Positions 1-10,630 of a DNA stretch of 42,177 bases are shown here, one piece after another; position 1 is the first letter of the stretch, and every line of letters begins with the position of its first letter. The notes beneath the pieces were generated by a model. The model ran no database searches and was not told the origin of the DNA. It saw only the letters and a program-made list of their open reading frames with translations. Source of the stretch: Mycobacterium sp. E2733 (GTDB lineage: Bacteria > Actinomycetota > Actinomycetes > Mycobacteriales > Mycobacteriaceae); the NCBI RefSeq assembly GCF_001667585.1, contig NZ_LZJZ01000053.1, positions 1 through 42,177 on the forward strand. Direction: 5' to 3'. A program made the translations under genes and the position numbers.

Positions 1-201
1 GCGTCGTGGCGCGCCTGACCGGCCAGTTCGGCGACGCCCTCGGCCAGCGCCGCGCACGCGGCCACCGCGGCCGCCGAGCGCGCCGGGGTGCTGATCGCCG
101 GACCGCTGGGATTGTGCTTCTTGCCGGCGTTCGTGTGCCTCGGGATCGTTCCCGTGGTGGCCGGGCTCGCCGGCGGCGTTTTGCAATCGGGACTGTGGTG
201 A
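1..201 (+). pseudogene. C-terminal end of TadC-like pilus assembly protein, apparent frameshift
   Basis: The frame ending in TGA at 199-201 encodes a hydrophobic C-terminus (AGPLGLCFLPAFVCLGIVP, then a Gly/Ala/Val-rich helix). This is typical of the last membrane segment of TadC / type II secretion F-domain proteins, which form the inner-membrane platform of Flp/Tad pili. The same frame has a TGA at 16-18. The +2 shifted frame there reads VARLTG, which looks like the expected upstream helix, so a one-base frameshift somewhere in about positions 15-50 is likely. It could be a real mutation or a sequence error. The pilin gene follows 15 bp downstream, as in Rv3657c-Rv3656c. Only the tail is in the window, so this is a moderate-confidence call. 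Confidence 0.5.
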
Positions 202-216
202 GAAGGAGGGGAAGCA

Positions 217-420
217 TTGCTGCACAAGATATTTCGAGAGTTCGTTGCCCGCGTAACGGTCCTGGTGTCCGACGAGTCGGGCATGTCCACGGTCGAATAC
301 GCGATCGGCACGATCGCGGCCGCCGCCTTCGGTGCGATCCTGTACACCGTCGTGACCGGCGACTCCGTCGTGTCGGCGCTGACGAACATCATCGGTCGCG
401 CGCTCAGCACCAAGGCCTAG
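217..420 (+). CDS. Flp-like pilin, DUF4244 family (Rv3656c-like)
   Basis: This encodes a 67-residue protein whose N-terminal basic stretch is followed by DESGMSTVEYAIGTIAAAAFG. That matches the type IV/Flp prepilin pattern: a Gly before the cleavage point, Glu at about position +5 and then a hydrophobic helix. It is presumably processed by a prepilin peptidase and assembled into, or associated with, a Tad-type pilus. The start is TTG at 217, preceded by a strong ribosome-binding site (AAGGAGGG, 203-210). It sits between the TadC-like end and two TadE-like genes, which is the conserved mycobacterial order. Length and sequence fit the DUF4244 family (Rv3656c is 68 residues by recall). The role in a pilus is inferred from family and context. 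Confidence 0.85.
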   Translation: MLHKIFREFVARVTVLVSDESGMSTVEYAIGTIAAAAFGAILYTVVTGDSVVSALTNIIGRALSTKA

Positions 421-443
421 CCGGCAGTGCGGGTGCCAGCACC

Positions 444-746
444 GTGGAAGCGGCGCTGGGCGTCGCCACGCTGGTCGTCGTGCTGGTGCTGTGTCTGGCG
501 GGCGTCACCGCGGTGTCGACGCAGATCCGCTGCGTGGACGCGGCCCGTGAGGCCGCCCGGCTGGCCGCCCGCGGCGACGAACGCTCGGCGCTCGGCGCGG
601 CTCGCCGCATCGCCCCCGGCGGGGCGCGGGTGGAGTTTCACCGCGATGGCGAGTTCCTGGTGGCGACCGTCGTCGCGCGCTCGAAGTTATTGCCGGCGCT
701 CGACATTGCGGCCAGAGCGATCTCGGTCGCGGAGCCGTCGGGATGA
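444..746 (+). CDS. TadE-like pseudopilin (Rv3655c-like)
   Basis: The frame reads GASTVEAALGVATLVVVLVLCLAG, then an Ala/Arg-rich region (CVDAAREAARLAARGD) and a short beta-rich tail. This is the TadE pattern: a prepilin-like motif, one membrane helix and a small extracytoplasmic domain. TadE-like proteins are minor pseudopilins of Tad/Flp systems. The first canonical start in this frame is GTG 444, but the conserved GAST lies just before it, so translation may begin slightly upstream, overlapping the pilin stop at 418-420, from an unusual codon. I therefore place the start at 444 with reservation. The stop (744-746) overlaps the coding frame of the next TadE-like gene, suggesting coupled translation. 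Confidence 0.7.
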   Translation: MEAALGVATLVVVLVLCLAGVTAVSTQIRCVDAAREAARLAARGDERSALGAARRIAPGGARVEFHRDGEFLVATVVARSKLLPALDIAARAISVAEPSG

Positions 747-777
747 TCGGGGCTCGGCCACCCTGGTCGCGGCCTGG

Positions 778-1068
778 ATGGTCGCGGTGCTGCTATGTGT
801 CACGGGGGCCGGGGCGTACCTCGGCTCGGTGGTGGTGGCGCGTCATCGCGCGCAGGCGGCCGCCGATCTGGCCGCGTTGGCCGCGGCGGCCCGGCTGCCG
901 GCGGGGGCCGACGCGGCCTGCGCCCGCGCGACGGCGGTCGCCCGCGAAATGCGAACCGGCGACGTCAGTTGTGCGGTGGACGATCTCGACGTCGTCGTCA
1001 GGGTCCGGGTGGCGGTCTTCGGCGGTGCGGCGAGCGCCGCCGCGCGGGCGGGGCCAGTCGGCGGCTGA
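778..1068 (+). CDS. TadE-like secretion-associated membrane protein (Rv3654c-like)
   Basis: The frame contains RGSATLVAAWMVAVLLCVTGAG followed by SVVVARHRAQAAADLAALAAAARLP, cysteines and a beta-rich tail. The 'hydrophobic helix then RHRAQAAADLAALAAA' pattern is characteristic of the short TadE-like proteins found beside mycobacterial tad genes. The first ATG in frame is 778, giving 96 residues. The conserved RGSATLVAAW precedes it with no canonical start codon, so the true N-terminus may lie earlier, overlapping the previous gene. It is the last gene of the pilus-like cluster; an opposing gene ends 42 bp beyond. Rv3654c has been discussed as a secreted effector in M. tuberculosis, but nothing visible here decides between that and a pilus role. 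Confidence 0.65.
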   Translation: MVAVLLCVTGAGAYLGSVVVARHRAQAAADLAALAAAARLPAGADAACARATAVAREMRTGDVSCAVDDLDVVVRVRVAVFGGAASAAARAGPVGG

Positions 1069-1109
1069 CGCCTGCCGGACGTAATTTTCATGGCACTGCC
1101 CGTCGTGGG

Positions 1110-2147
1110 CTAGGCCCCCGGATCGGGGGCGGCCAGCAACCCGGCGGCGGCGAGTTCCTCGTCGGACGGCAGCCGCAGCGAGACCAGCCCGGCGTAGGTA
1201 TCCGGTTCGAGTTCCACCCTGTTGACCGTGACGTGCACCGGCACCCAATCGTCGTGATGGCCCGGCATTCGCAGCACGCGGCTGGTCGCGCCGTTGGCGA
1301 ACTCCTCGGTCATCGAGGCCACCAGGTGCTGATCGTCGGGATGTACCTTCGGCCGGCCGGTCTCACTGCCACGCCAGTCGTAGAAGGTGCAGGGCTCGTC
1401 CAGCCATTTCAACAGGGCCCAGTTCTTGAGGTCGATCAGCGCGCGGTGGACGCCGGCCTGGGCGAGTCCGCTCAGGATCCGTTGCGCCAGATCGTCTGTC
1501 GACACCTCCGGGCCCTTGAGGTCGGCGCGCCAGTTGATCGCCCGCGCGACCAGATGGTCCCGGCCATCGGGTCCGGCCTCCAGGCCGGTGCGCGCAACGA
1601 AACCGATCCGCATGGGGTTGCCCTGCCAGTCGGTGAGATCCCAGTTGCTGCACAGCGTTTGGTCGGGCTCAGCCTTGACGGCCATGGCGAGCACCTTGGT
1701 TTCGTTGGGGTTGAGCTCGCGCGAGGGAAGGTCTTCCGCGAAGGCCCTGCCGAAGGTGACCTCGACTTCGGGATTCTTTCCGCTGTTGGCCAACGACTCC
1801 CGGGTGTCGGTGGCGACGCCCATGGTCAGGTCCCACTTCAGCGGCCCGGGGGTCGGCCGCTCGGGCGGTTCGACGTCGGCGGGGCCAGTCCACACGTGCA
1901 CTCCGTGGATGTAGCCGTCGGACATCACCACGGGTTCGGTGCGAATGACGCGGTCACGCTTGGGAGTGATGCTGGTCAAGCTCTGGCCTGTCTTAACCGT
2001 CTCGGCGATCGCCGTCCGAACCGCGGAGAGATAGGGGCTGCGGCGCATGAACGTGGTGATGGGGACGAGATTCTTCAGTTGGCGCCCCTGCGCCACCACG
2101 GTGGGTTCACCCCCCAGCGTCTCCACGAGCAACCAGTCGTGGCCCAT
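1110..2147 (-). CDS. Rv3651-like three-domain (PAS/GAF-type) sensor protein
   Basis: This encodes a 345-residue soluble protein beginning MGHDWLLVETLG with no signal peptide or membrane segment. From memory it is collinear over its whole length with M. tuberculosis Rv3651, which has been described structurally as a triple sensor-domain protein (PAS/GAF-like folds) without a catalytic output domain. Ligand and partner are unknown. The repeated WD-containing stretches (NWDLTDWQGNPMRIGF near the middle, DDWVPVHVTVNRVE near the end) fit repeated PAS-type beta sheets. A TAAAAT -10 box lies 7 nt before the ATG, suggesting a leaderless mRNA. The PE33 and PE_PGRS genes that flank it in M. tuberculosis are absent here. 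Confidence 0.8.
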   Translation of the reverse strand: MGHDWLLVETLGGEPTVVAQGRQLKNLVPITTFMRRSPYLSAVRTAIAETVKTGQSLTSITPKRDRVIRTEPVVMSDGYIHGVHVWTGPADVEPPERPTPGPLKWDLTMGVATDTRESLANSGKNPEVEVTFGRAFAEDLPSRELNPNETKVLAMAVKAEPDQTLCSNWDLTDWQGNPMRIGFVARTGLEAGPDGRDHLVARAINWRADLKGPEVSTDDLAQRILSGLAQAGVHRALIDLKNWALLKWLDEPCTFYDWRGSETGRPKVHPDDQHLVASMTEEFANGATSRVLRMPGHHDDWVPVHVTVNRVELEPDTYAGLVSLRLPSDEELAAAGLLAAPDPGA

Positions 2148-2154
2148 GCGGCCG

Positions 2155-2160
2155 ATTTTA
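2155..2160 (-). promoter_or_regulatory. -10 box of a probable leaderless promoter for the Rv3651-like gene
   Basis: On the minus strand TAAAAT is followed by seven bases (CGGCCGC) and then the ATG at 2147. This spacing puts transcription start at the A of the start codon, a common arrangement in mycobacteria. No Shine-Dalgarno sequence is visible, which agrees with leaderless translation. No clear -35 was identified. Confidence 0.4.
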
Positions 2161-2296
2161 CGGCGGGAGGCCGAATCGTTGGGACCTCGGGCCTACCGGC
2201 CATGTCGGCGCCGGTCGCGAGCCTCAGGGGTCGCCGCGCCCGGGATCCGGTGAATTCGCCAATGTCGTTGGGGGATCGATAAATTGCTGCTGAGCA

Positions 2297-4639
2297 TCAT
2301 CCGCCGGGTCGCTCGGCGTGCGACAGCTCCGCGAGGACCAGTTGCAGCACCCGCACCGCACCGGCCTTGTCGAGCGGGTCATTGCCGTTTCCGCATTTGG
2401 GGGACTGCACGCACGACGGACATCCCCGGGGGCACTCACATGCCTCGATAGCGGCGGCGGTCGCACCCAGCCAGGTGCGCACCTGACGAAAGCCGCGTTC
2501 GGCGAACCCGGCGCCGCCCGGATAGCCGTCGTACACGAAGACACTGGGCAGGCCGGCCGGGTCCGGTCCCACCGCGGTGGACAAGCCACCGATATCGCCT
2601 CGATCGCAGCTGGCCACCAATGGCAGCAGGCCGATCGCCGCGTGCTCGGCGGCATGCAGCGATCCGGGGATCCGGGGCGCGTCAATGCCCTTGCGCTGCA
2701 ACGCCTCTTCGGTGACGGTGTACATCACCGCGGTGGTTGCCAGCGTGTGTTCGGGCATGTCCAACTCGATGAAGTCGATCACCTCGCCGGACAACCGCCG
2801 CCGCAGATACCCCACCACTTGGTGGGTGACGGTGACGGGCACCAGACCAAGGGTGACCGGCCCGAACTGCGCGCGTTCGCCGGCACCGGTGACGGTGATG
2901 TCGGTGATCTCCCGCGCAAACGTCGCGTAACCGGGGTCCTCGGCGTGCACGAAGGCGATCGCGTCCGCGAGGTCCAACGAGTCGACGACGTAACTCTCCC
3001 CCTGATGGAGGTAGACGGCGCCCGGGTGGACCGATGCCGGGGCCTGACCGACGCCGGTGCTGCCCAGCAGCCGGCCCGTATTAGCCTCCACGATGACGAT
3101 CTGGCCGCCCGACGACCCGCGGATGTCCACCGCGCCATGCGGTTCTAGGCCGGCCGCGGGAAAGTACTTGCCGTTGCGCCGCCGCAGCAGCCCTTGCTGA
3201 ACCAATTCGTCGATCAGGCCCTCGGCCACCTCGGTTGCGCCGAAGTCGCGCACCTCGGCCTCGTCGAGCGGCATTTCGGTTGCGGCGCAAAGGAGTTGGG
3301 GCCCCAGAATGTAGGGGTTGGCGGGGTCGATCACCACCCGCTCGACCGGCTTGCCCAGCAGCGCGGCGGGGTTGTGCACCAGATACGTGTCCAGCGGATC
3401 GTCGCGGGCGATCAGCACCACCAGCGCACCCTGCCCGCGGCGGCCCGACCGGCCGGCCTGCTGCCAGAACGAGGCGACCGTGCCGGGGAACCCGGCGAGC
3501 ACGACCGCGTCCAGCCCCGCGATGTCCACACCCAGCTCCAGGGCGTTCGTGGTGGCCAGGCCGCGCAGCCGGCCCTCCGCGAGGGCCCGCTCCAGCGCAG
3601 TGCGGTCCTCGGCGAGATAACCGGCCCGATACGACGCCACCTTGCCCGAGAGCTCAGGGGCGATCTCGTCCAACCGCGCTCGGGTGCCGAGCGCGGTCAA
3701 CTCCGCGGCGCGGCGCGAGCGCACGAACGTCAGCGTCTGCGCCCCCTCGGCAACCAGGTCGGCCATCACCCGCGCCGCCTCCGAACCCGCCGAGCGGCGA
3801 ACCGGTGCGCCGTTCTCGCCGAGCAGGTCGGTCCGCAGCGCCGGCTCCCACAACGCGACAGTCCGGGCCCCCTGGGGTGAACCGTCCTCGGTGACCTCCT
3901 CGACCGGAAGGCCGATCAGCTCGGCGGCCGTCGCGCCCGGTTCATCCGTCGTCGCGCTGGCGAAGATGACCGTCGGTGTAGAAGAGTATCGCGCACACAG
4001 CCGCAGCAACCGGCGCAGCACCATCGCCACGTTGGACCCGAAAACGCCACGGTAGTAATGGCATTCGTCGACGATCACGAACCGGAGACCCCGCATCAGC
4101 ACGGCCCAGCGCGCGTGGTTGCGCAGAATCGACAAATGGATCATGTCGGGATTGGAAAACAGCCACCGGGATCGCTCCCGCGCGAAGCGGCGGACTTCCG
4201 GGGGGCTGTCGCCGTCGTAGGCGGTGGGAGCGACGTCATGCAGCCGCGGGATGGCCGCCGTCAGCGCGTGCGCGGCCCGCAACTGGTCGTGGCCCAGCGC
4301 CTTCGTCGGGGACAGGTACAGCACCCGGGCGCGCGGATCGGTGGCCAGCGCGTTGAGGACGGGAAGCTGATACGCCAGTGACTTGCCCGACGCGGTCCCG
4401 GTGCTTACCACCACATGACGGCCGGCGTGCGCCAGTTCCGCGGCTGCCGACTGGTGTGACCAGGGCGAACTGACCCCGCGGTCGGTGAAGGCGCGCACCA
4501 CGTCGGGCTCGGCCCACGCCGGCCACTTGTGCGGGCGGCCGCTTCGCGGCGGCAGCTCGGCGACGTGGCGCAGCGGGTGCTCATCGGCGGCGGTACCGGC
4601 GAGCGCGGCGGCGAGCAGGTCGCTGCCGAAACTCGCCAT
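2297..4639 (-). CDS. sftH: SftH/MrfA-type superfamily 2 DNA helicase with DUF1998 zinc domain
   Basis: This 780-residue helicase begins at [10 protein letters not shown] chose this start over the longer frame because CCAGGAGGG (AGGAGG at 4646-4651) lies 6 nt upstream. Helicase motifs are in order: a Walker A variant STGTASGKS near residues 79-87, DECH at about 191-194, and motif [13 protein letters not shown] in the second RecA domain. The C-terminal DUF1998 region carries a four-cysteine cluster ([10 protein letters not shown]...SPKCGNG). It matches the M. smegmatis SftH clade (3'-to-5' ATP-dependent DNA translocase/helicase) and the wider MrfA/YprA family linked to repair of crosslink damage. 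The equivalent in M. tuberculosis is Rv3649. It is divergent from cspA and probably monocistronic. Confidence 0.88.
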   Translation of the reverse strand: MASFGSDLLAAALAGTAADEHPLRHVAELPPRSGRPHKWPAWAEPDVVRAFTDRGVSSPWSHQSAAAELAHAGRHVVVSTGTASGKSLAYQLPVLNALATDPRARVLYLSPTKALGHDQLRAAHALTAAIPRLHDVAPTAYDGDSPPEVRRFARERSRWLFSNPDMIHLSILRNHARWAVLMRGLRFVIVDECHYYRGVFGSNVAMVLRRLLRLCARYSSTPTVIFASATTDEPGATAAELIGLPVEEVTEDGSPQGARTVALWEPALRTDLLGENGAPVRRSAGSEAARVMADLVAEGAQTLTFVRSRRAAELTALGTRARLDEIAPELSGKVASYRAGYLAEDRTALERALAEGRLRGLATTNALELGVDIAGLDAVVLAGFPGTVASFWQQAGRSGRRGQGALVVLIARDDPLDTYLVHNPAALLGKPVERVVIDPANPYILGPQLLCAATEMPLDEAEVRDFGATEVAEGLIDELVQQGLLRRRNGKYFPAAGLEPHGAVDIRGSSGGQIVIVEANTGRLLGSTGVGQAPASVHPGAVYLHQGESYVVDSLDLADAIAFVHAEDPGYATFAREITDITVTGAGERAQFGPVTLGLVPVTVTHQVVGYLRRRLSGEVIDFIELDMPEHTLATTAVMYTVTEEALQRKGIDAPRIPGSLHAAEHAAIGLLPLVASCDRGDIGGLSTAVGPDPAGLPSVFVYDGYPGGAGFAERGFRQVRTWLGATAAAIEACECPRGCPSCVQSPKCGNGNDPLDKAGAVRVLQLVLAELSHAERPGG

Positions 4640-4845
4640 TCGCACCCTCCTGGAAACCCGGCTCAGAATGCGTCCAAGGCGCAAGTCTGTCGCCGAAGCG
4701 ATGAACATGGTTGACTATTTGCGGTCGCAGCTTCTGTGTTCGTGCAAACTTTCGCAGGATCGACGTTGCGGCCGCGGTTCCTGCGAGGTTAATCGGTCGG
4801 GTGAAGTTCCGGCGACTGAGCGAGGTATGGCGGTCGTACCCGGCC

Positions 4846-4870
4846 CGGGGCATCGAAAGGCGATGCCCCG
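4846..4870 (+). promoter_or_regulatory. Stem-loop in the cspA 5' leader
   Basis: A perfect 10-bp inverted repeat (CGGGGCATCG / CGATGCCCCG) is separated by a 5-nt loop AAAGG, ending about 10 nt before the purine-rich ribosome-binding region (AAAAGGAAAG, 4881-4890) of cspA. It is followed by no T-run, so it does not look like an intrinsic terminator. A leader hairpin that affects translation or RNA stability with temperature is plausible for a cold-shock gene, but this is inference. Confidence 0.5.
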
Positions 4871-4898
4871 CACCCAGAAGAAAAGGAAAGATCGAGAG

Positions 4899-5102
4899 AT
4901 GCCACAGGGAACTGTGAAGTGGTTCAACGCGGAGAAGGGCTTCGGGTTCATCGCCCCCGAAGACGGATCCGCCGACGTGTTTGTCCACTACACGGAGATC
5001 CAGGGTTCGGGCTTCCGCACCCTCGAAGAAAACCAGAAGGTCGAGTTCGAAATCGGCCACAGCCCTAAGGGCCCCCAGGCCACCGGAGTCCGCTCCGTCT
5101 AA
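4899..5102 (+). CDS. cspA: Cold shock protein A
   Basis: This 67-residue single cold-shock domain protein begins [18 protein letters not shown]. The nucleic-acid-binding motifs are present: RNP1 KGFGFI (residues 13-18) and RNP2 VFVHY (27-31). Length is normal for the family. It binds single-stranded RNA or DNA and acts as an RNA chaperone in the cytoplasm. The gene has an unusually long leader (about 190 bp from the divergent sftH start) containing a strong hairpin, and it is followed closely by a GC-rich terminator with a T-run, so it is probably transcribed alone. Start choice is supported by the purine-rich AAAAGGAAAG upstream and by the conserved N-terminus. Corresponds to Rv3648c. Confidence 0.95.
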   Translation: MPQGTVKWFNAEKGFGFIAPEDGSADVFVHYTEIQGSGFRTLEENQKVEFEIGHSPKGPQATGVRSV

Positions 5103-5122
5103 GACGAGCCGATTCTCCACGG

Positions 5123-5166
5123 ACCCCCCGTGCAGTCCCGCCCAGCGGGCCGGCCGGGGGGTTTTC
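5123..5166 (+). terminator. Intrinsic terminator after cspA
   Basis: CCCCCCG (5124-5130) pairs perfectly with CGGGGGG (5155-5161). An inner CCCGC/GCGGG stem sits inside the loop, and TTTT follows at 5162-5165. It lies 20 bp after the cspA stop codon. This is one of few classical intrinsic terminators visible in this GC-rich window. Confidence 0.7.
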
Positions 5167-5244
5167 GTATTCCGCCTGGGCCGAATCGCCGCCGCGCCGG
5201 TTGCCTCAAGACGCGAATGGTCGACCTGGCCTACTGTCGGTGGC

Positions 5245-5835
5245 GTGAGCCAGCTTTCCTTCTTTACAGCGGAGTCGGTGCCGCCCGCGGTAGCCGATCT
5301 CTCCGGGGTGCTGGCGGCCTCCGGTCAGATCGTCATGGTCGGCGGTCCGGGGGCGCAGGGCGCGCGCCTCTCCGTGGTGGTGGATCAGGCCTGGCGTGCC
5401 GCCGCGCTGGCCGAGATGATCCGCGAGGCGGGACTGGAGCCCGAGATCGCGCGCACCGACGAGGACACCCCGCTGGTGCGGACGGCGGTCACCGCGGCGT
5501 TGGTGAATTTGGCCGCCGAATGGACGCGCGGCGCGGTCAAAACGGTGCCGCCACGGTGGCTGCCCGGGCCGCGGGAATTGCGGGCCTGGACGCTGGCGGC
5601 CGGTCACCCGGAGGGCGACCATTACCTGTTGGGCCTGGATCCCCACGCGCCCGACACCCATTCCCCGCTGGCGTCGGCTTTGATGCGGGTCGGGATCGCG
5701 CCCACATTGATCGGCACCCGCGGGGGCCGCCCGGCGCTGCGGATCAGCGGCCGTCGCCGGCTATCGCGCCTGGTAGAGAACGTGGGCGACGCCCCCGCCG
5801 GCGTCGACGCATCATCGGTGTGGCCGCGGGTATAA
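5245..5835 (+). CDS. Conserved mycobacterial protein of unknown function (Rv3647c-like)
   Basis: This encodes 196 residues from GTG 5245 (MSQLSFFTAESVPPAVADLSGVL). There is no signal peptide or membrane helix. The N-terminal half is Ala/Val/Gly-rich with a GGPGAQGARLSVVVD stretch. The second half contains PPRWLPGPRELRAWTLAAG and a basic GRRRLSRL segment near the end. I recognise it as the Rv3647c family, conserved next to topA in mycobacteria and relatives, but I know of no established function. The reading frame is open further upstream through cspA in a different phase; that extension is a shadow, and the conserved N-terminus begins at this GTG. About 190 bp separate it from topA. Confidence 0.75.
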   Translation: MSQLSFFTAESVPPAVADLSGVLAASGQIVMVGGPGAQGARLSVVVDQAWRAAALAEMIREAGLEPEIARTDEDTPLVRTAVTAALVNLAAEWTRGAVKTVPPRWLPGPRELRAWTLAAGHPEGDHYLLGLDPHAPDTHSPLASALMRVGIAPTLIGTRGGRPALRISGRRRLSRLVENVGDAPAGVDASSVWPRV

Positions 5836-6028
5836 CCCCGGAAAAGGATTTGCATTTCGGGCGGCCGGTTTGCGCAGTCGCGCCTCAGGGTGCGAAATTG
5901 TCAGGTGCCCGAGGGCGACGGAACGCTGGCGTATCTGAATTTCCGCGGAATTTTTGACGCCGGCCTGTCATTCTTCTGCGGGGCGGCCTCGCAGGGGGGC
6001 CGGAATCAAGGATGGAGCGTAAGCGTAG

Positions 6029-8842
<2,814 letters not shown>

Positions 8843-8850
8843 CCCGGCGC

Positions 8851-10572
8851 CTAGTAGCCGGGGCCGATCGACTCGCTGTGCACCTCTTCGGGTGCTCGCA
8901 CGGGTTGGGAATCCGTGGAACCGGCCAGCTTCACCGGCCGCGCCAGCTGAGTCGGGGCGGTGCGGCCCCGCAACTCGACCACCTCGCCCACATCCCAGCA
9001 CAACGCCTCGGCGTCCAGCGCGCCGCTGACGGCGATTGCCGACGCCAGCACGTGGCCGGACTCGAGTTTCGCCAGCTCCGTCAGCCGGGCGGCCTCGTTG
9101 ACCGGGTCGCCGATCACCGTGTACTCGAAGCGGGCCTGCGCGCCGATGTGCCCGGCGATCGCCCGGCCCGCGGACACCCCGATCCCGAACTCCGCCGACC
9201 CGATCACCGGGAGCAGCTCGTCGTGCAGCTCGCGCGCGGCGGCGAGCGCGCCGCCCGAAGCGTCCGGGTGTTCGATCGGCGCACCGAAGATGGCCAAAGC
9301 GGCGTCGCCCTGGAACTTGTTGACGAAACCGCCGTGCCGGCCCACGGTTTCGACCACCACCCGGAAGAACTCGTTGAGCAGGTGGACCACCTCGGCGGGC
9401 GGGCGGGTAGCGGCGAGCTTGGTGGAGCCGACCAGGTCGACGAACAGCACCGCGACGTGGCGTTCCTGGCCGCCCAGCTCGGTGCCGCGCTCCAGGGCGC
9501 GGCGGGCGACGTCTTCGCCGACGTAGCGACCGAACAGGTCGCGCAGCCGCTGCCGTTCGGACAGGTCACGCACCATGTCGTTGAAGCCGGCCTGCAACAG
9601 GCCCAGCTCGCTGGCGTCGTAGATCTGCATGTGCGCGTTGTAGTTTCCGCGCTGCACCTCGGACAGCGCCCAGCGCAGCTGACGCAGCGGGTCCGCGATC
9701 GACATGGCCACCAGCAGGGTGCTGACGAAACCGATGCCCAACGCCGCCAGCGCCAGCAGCAGGATGGGGGTGAACAGCTTCTCCGGTGTGGCGTGCAGCA
9801 GGGACGCCTTGTCCGCCACCACCGCCAGCACGATGGCCAGCACCGGGACGGCGGTGGACAGCATCCACGTCAGGATCTGCCGCAGGATGACGCCGGGCGC
9901 CTGGACGTTCTCGGGCACGCCACTGCGCAGGGCCGCGACGGCCACCGGACGCAGCACCCGCTCGGACTGCAGGTAGCCGATGATCGCGGTCGCCGCGGCG
10001 CCCAGCCCGGTGGCGACGGCCACGACCGGCGCGGCGAACCGGGCAACCGACCAGCTGGCGATGATGAAGACCACGCCGCCGATGCACCAGGCGGCCATGC
10101 TGATGAGCGTGCGGTAGAAGGGCATCCGCAGGGCGCGGCTACGGGCCAGCTCGGTGGCGGCCGGGTCGGCCTCGGCTAGCAGGTTGTCGCGGCGCTGCCA
10201 GCGGAAGACCGGCATCAGCAGCTTCAGGTTGACAGTCCAGCCGGCCAGGAAGAGCACCACCAGCGCGGTCCCGAAAACCGCCAGGTTCAGGACCGGCAGA
10301 TCCTGCAACTGGATGCGATCCTCGGGGGGCAGGGCGTAGCGCAGAAAGCCCAGGACGAAGAGGGCGCCGATGATGTCGGCCTGCAGCATGCTCAGGGAGA
10401 ACAGCGGCCATGGGGTACGGACCACCCACCGGACGAATGCGCTGATCCGCCCGGGCAGTGCTGCCGCTGTTGCCACGATCCCACCGTATCGGTCAGCAGG
10501 GACTTGTCGGAAACTTCCAACGATCTCCAGGCACCCCCGCGCGGGCCGAAAAGGCGGGAAATGTAACGGCAT
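8851..10572 (-). CDS. Membrane-bound class III adenylate cyclase with HAMP domain (Rv3645-like)
   Basis: The protein is 573 residues from ATG 10572. About six membrane helices fill the N-terminal half, followed by a HAMP linker (SIADPLRQLRWALSEVQRGNY) and a class III cyclase domain. In the cyclase domain the metal aspartates are visible in FVDLVGST and FQGDAALA, and the substrate region reads EYTVIGDPVNEAARL. It makes cAMP from ATP on the cytoplasmic face. From memory Rv3645 is nearly identical over the membrane and catalytic parts and has been tied to fatty-acid tolerance and intrinsic drug resistance. An alternative start is GTG 10476 (VATAAALPG), preceded by GGTGGG; similarity to Rv3645 seems to extend upstream of it, so the longer form is preferred. 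Confidence 0.92.
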   Translation of the reverse strand: MPLHFPPFRPARGCLEIVGSFRQVPADRYGGIVATAAALPGRISAFVRWVVRTPWPLFSLSMLQADIIGALFVLGFLRYALPPEDRIQLQDLPVLNLAVFGTALVVLFLAGWTVNLKLLMPVFRWQRRDNLLAEADPAATELARSRALRMPFYRTLISMAAWCIGGVVFIIASWSVARFAAPVVAVATGLGAAATAIIGYLQSERVLRPVAVAALRSGVPENVQAPGVILRQILTWMLSTAVPVLAIVLAVVADKASLLHATPEKLFTPILLLALAALGIGFVSTLLVAMSIADPLRQLRWALSEVQRGNYNAHMQIYDASELGLLQAGFNDMVRDLSERQRLRDLFGRYVGEDVARRALERGTELGGQERHVAVLFVDLVGSTKLAATRPPAEVVHLLNEFFRVVVETVGRHGGFVNKFQGDAALAIFGAPIEHPDASGGALAAARELHDELLPVIGSAEFGIGVSAGRAIAGHIGAQARFEYTVIGDPVNEAARLTELAKLESGHVLASAIAVSGALDAEALCWDVGEVVELRGRTAPTQLARPVKLAGSTDSQPVRAPEEVHSESIGPGY

Positions 10573-10616
10573 TGTCGCGATACGGTGGCCGATCGGTATA
10601 TGTCTGCGGCGGTGGC

Positions 10617-10622
10617 TACTGT
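10617..10622 (+). promoter_or_regulatory. Possible -10 box for holB
   Basis: TACTGT (fits TANNNT) lies 8 nt before the ATG at 10631, inside the 58-bp space between the divergent cyclase and holB starts. No Shine-Dalgarno sequence is visible, so a leaderless or nearly leaderless transcript is likely. The motif is short and could be chance. Confidence 0.3.
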
Positions 10623-10630
10623 TACCGGTG

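Noticed and set aside
6..443. Single 246-codon gene covering the pilin and first TadE-like protein
   Set aside because: Its first 140 residues are Arg-rich out-of-frame translation of the TadC end and pilin; only the portion from about 430 is real.
4981..5244. In-frame upstream extension of the Rv3647c-like gene through cspA
   Set aside because: It overlaps the cspA coding sequence and the cspA terminator, and the homologous N-terminus begins at GTG 5245.
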